From: Acidobacteriota bacterium
GTDB taxonomy: Bacteria; Acidobacteriota; Terriglobia; Acidiferrales; UBA7541
Assembly (NCBI GenBank): GCA_003223325.1
Contig: QHYS01000015.1
Coordinates: forward strand, 1 to 64,000
Direction of reading: 5' to 3'
Length of the DNA stretch: 64,000 bases
Shown: positions 63,373 through 64,000 of the stretch, piece after piece
Position numbering within the stretch: position 1 is the stretch's first letter
Layout: each line of letters starts with the position of its first letter
Notes under the pieces: generated by a model
What the model was told of the DNA's origin: nothing
What the model saw: the letters and a program-made list of their open reading frames with translations, nothing else
Database searches by the model: none
Translations under genes and position numbers: made by a program

Positions 63373-64000
63373 TCTGCCTGGTGCGCCGGAACCGTAGCAG
63401 TTCGCCCCCTAGCCACCCTAGCCACCGTTTGCCACGCGCATACAACGCTTCCACTGCGGGGCCACTCAGTCCGGGCATGTCAGCTTTGACCTTGTAACCA
63501 ATGGCCGTTTGCAAATAGGCGAGGTGGCGATAGCCCTGGGGAAAACGTGCAAGATCTTTGTATCCAATTGCAGCTTCTTTGCGGGATCGACGGGGTCGAT
63601 GCGATCTTTCTCGTAGATCGGCTGCCGCAGCACGATTCCCCATCGTCCGCCGCGTTTTTCCAGAAAATCGTAAAAGCGCCCTGTGCAGACGACGTCACAC
63701 AAGACATCATGCACCGTAGCGCGCTGCGAGATGGTCATTTTCGTCTGCGAAATGGCACGATGGCTGGCCCGATCGCCCCCCCTAGCGATGGAAAGGCCAC
63801 CCAGAAAATGCAGAATGCTCACGCCCCGATCCCAGCCTTCCCGGCTCACGCGGATGAAGTCGCTCGCGGACCCCTGAAACCACGTCGCCATCATGTAGCC
63901 GTCCTCGTGCCAAACCGTTCGGAAGCGCTCCCAGTCTCCGCCGTCGCGCCAGACCACCCAGTTCTCGAGGAGTTCGCGAATGGCTTGTTTGTCGGCGGCT
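63359..64000 (-). pseudogene. NTF2/SnoaL-like protein, frameshifted, 5' end outside window
   Basis: The minus-strand frame is open from the window edge (AIRELLENWVVWRDGGDWER, then GYMMATWFQG) to about 63565, in a SnoaL/NTF2-like pattern with RFYDFLEKRGGRWGIVLRQPIYEKDRIDPVD. The family-like end, LARFPQGYRHLAYLQTAIGY, continues in another frame to the stop at 63359. A 1-base change near AAGCTGCAATTGGATACAAA accounts for it. Could be a real lesion or a sequencing error. Function unknown. Confidence 0.7.

Overview
The window looks like a chromosomal segment of an Acidobacteriota (Terriglobia-like) bacterium. This is inferred from the moderately high G+C, the eukaryote-like Ser/Thr kinases with PD40 propeller or TPR tails, a DUF2934-Hsp20 fusion, a MoxR/DUF58/VWA/DUF4175-like membrane cluster, and compact his and hem clusters. 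No rRNA gene, complete tRNA, CRISPR array or intact mobile element was seen.

Layout. Positions 1-5.7 kb are a graveyard of decayed genes: the tail of a DUF1801 gene, the 3' end of a group II intron protein, a broken alpha/beta hydrolase, haloalkane dehalogenase and DUF899 fragments, a tRNA-Asp 3' half that looks like an attachment site, a frameshifted tyrosine recombinase, and three tandem kinase genes that have each lost large internal parts. One intact secreted FecR/DUF6600-type protein follows (5.9-8.5 kb), then about 1.3 kb with no recognisable gene. From 9.7 kb onward the DNA is gene-dense. 9.7-22.7 kb is a translationally coupled operon of seven genes: VWA membrane protein, caspase-like protein, TPR/gluzincin protein, MoxR ATPase, DUF58 protein (broken here), a BatA-like protein and a giant DUF4175-like coiled-coil protein. 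A tartrate/isopropylmalate-type dehydrogenase and an MmgE/PrpD protein lie on the minus strand (22.7-25.3 kb).

25.6-33.4 kb carries msrB and a histidine operon (hisI-G-D-C-HAD-B-H-F-A). Upstream of hisI is a textbook attenuator: a promoter, a 21-residue leader peptide with six consecutive His codons, alternative RNA pairings and a rho-independent terminator. 33.5-38.1 kb has two tandem thymidylate-kinase-like genes and a probable polyphosphate/phosphohistidine group (CHAD, SixA, Ppx/GppA-HD). 38.4-48.9 kb carries heme biosynthesis in two divergent arms: ccsA-like/hemA/hemC/hemD/hemB/hemL on the minus strand and hemE/hemN/hemG(Y) on the plus strand. Together they run from glutamyl-tRNA to protoporphyrin IX; ferrochelatase is not in the window. 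49-64 kb is a mixed housekeeping and accessory stretch: thioesterase, TPR, Lon-N-like protein, a BchI-like AAA plus VWA pair, peroxiredoxin, DUF488, DUF1634/TSUP exporter, RMD1/YagE, DUF2934-Hsp20, a HAD-HerA-like fusion, MOSC, FKBP, an SDR and a frameshifted NTF2-like gene.

The most unusual items are the his attenuator with an apparently leaderless leader peptide, the seven-gene MoxR/VWA/caspase-like operon, the HAD-ATPase fusion, the second thymidylate-kinase paralogue with Arg in place of the P-loop Lys, and the tandem deletion-shrunken kinase genes. Several genes (DUF58, integrase, alpha/beta hydrolase, NTF2-like) are broken by frameshifts or deletions. Assembly error cannot be excluded from sequence alone.
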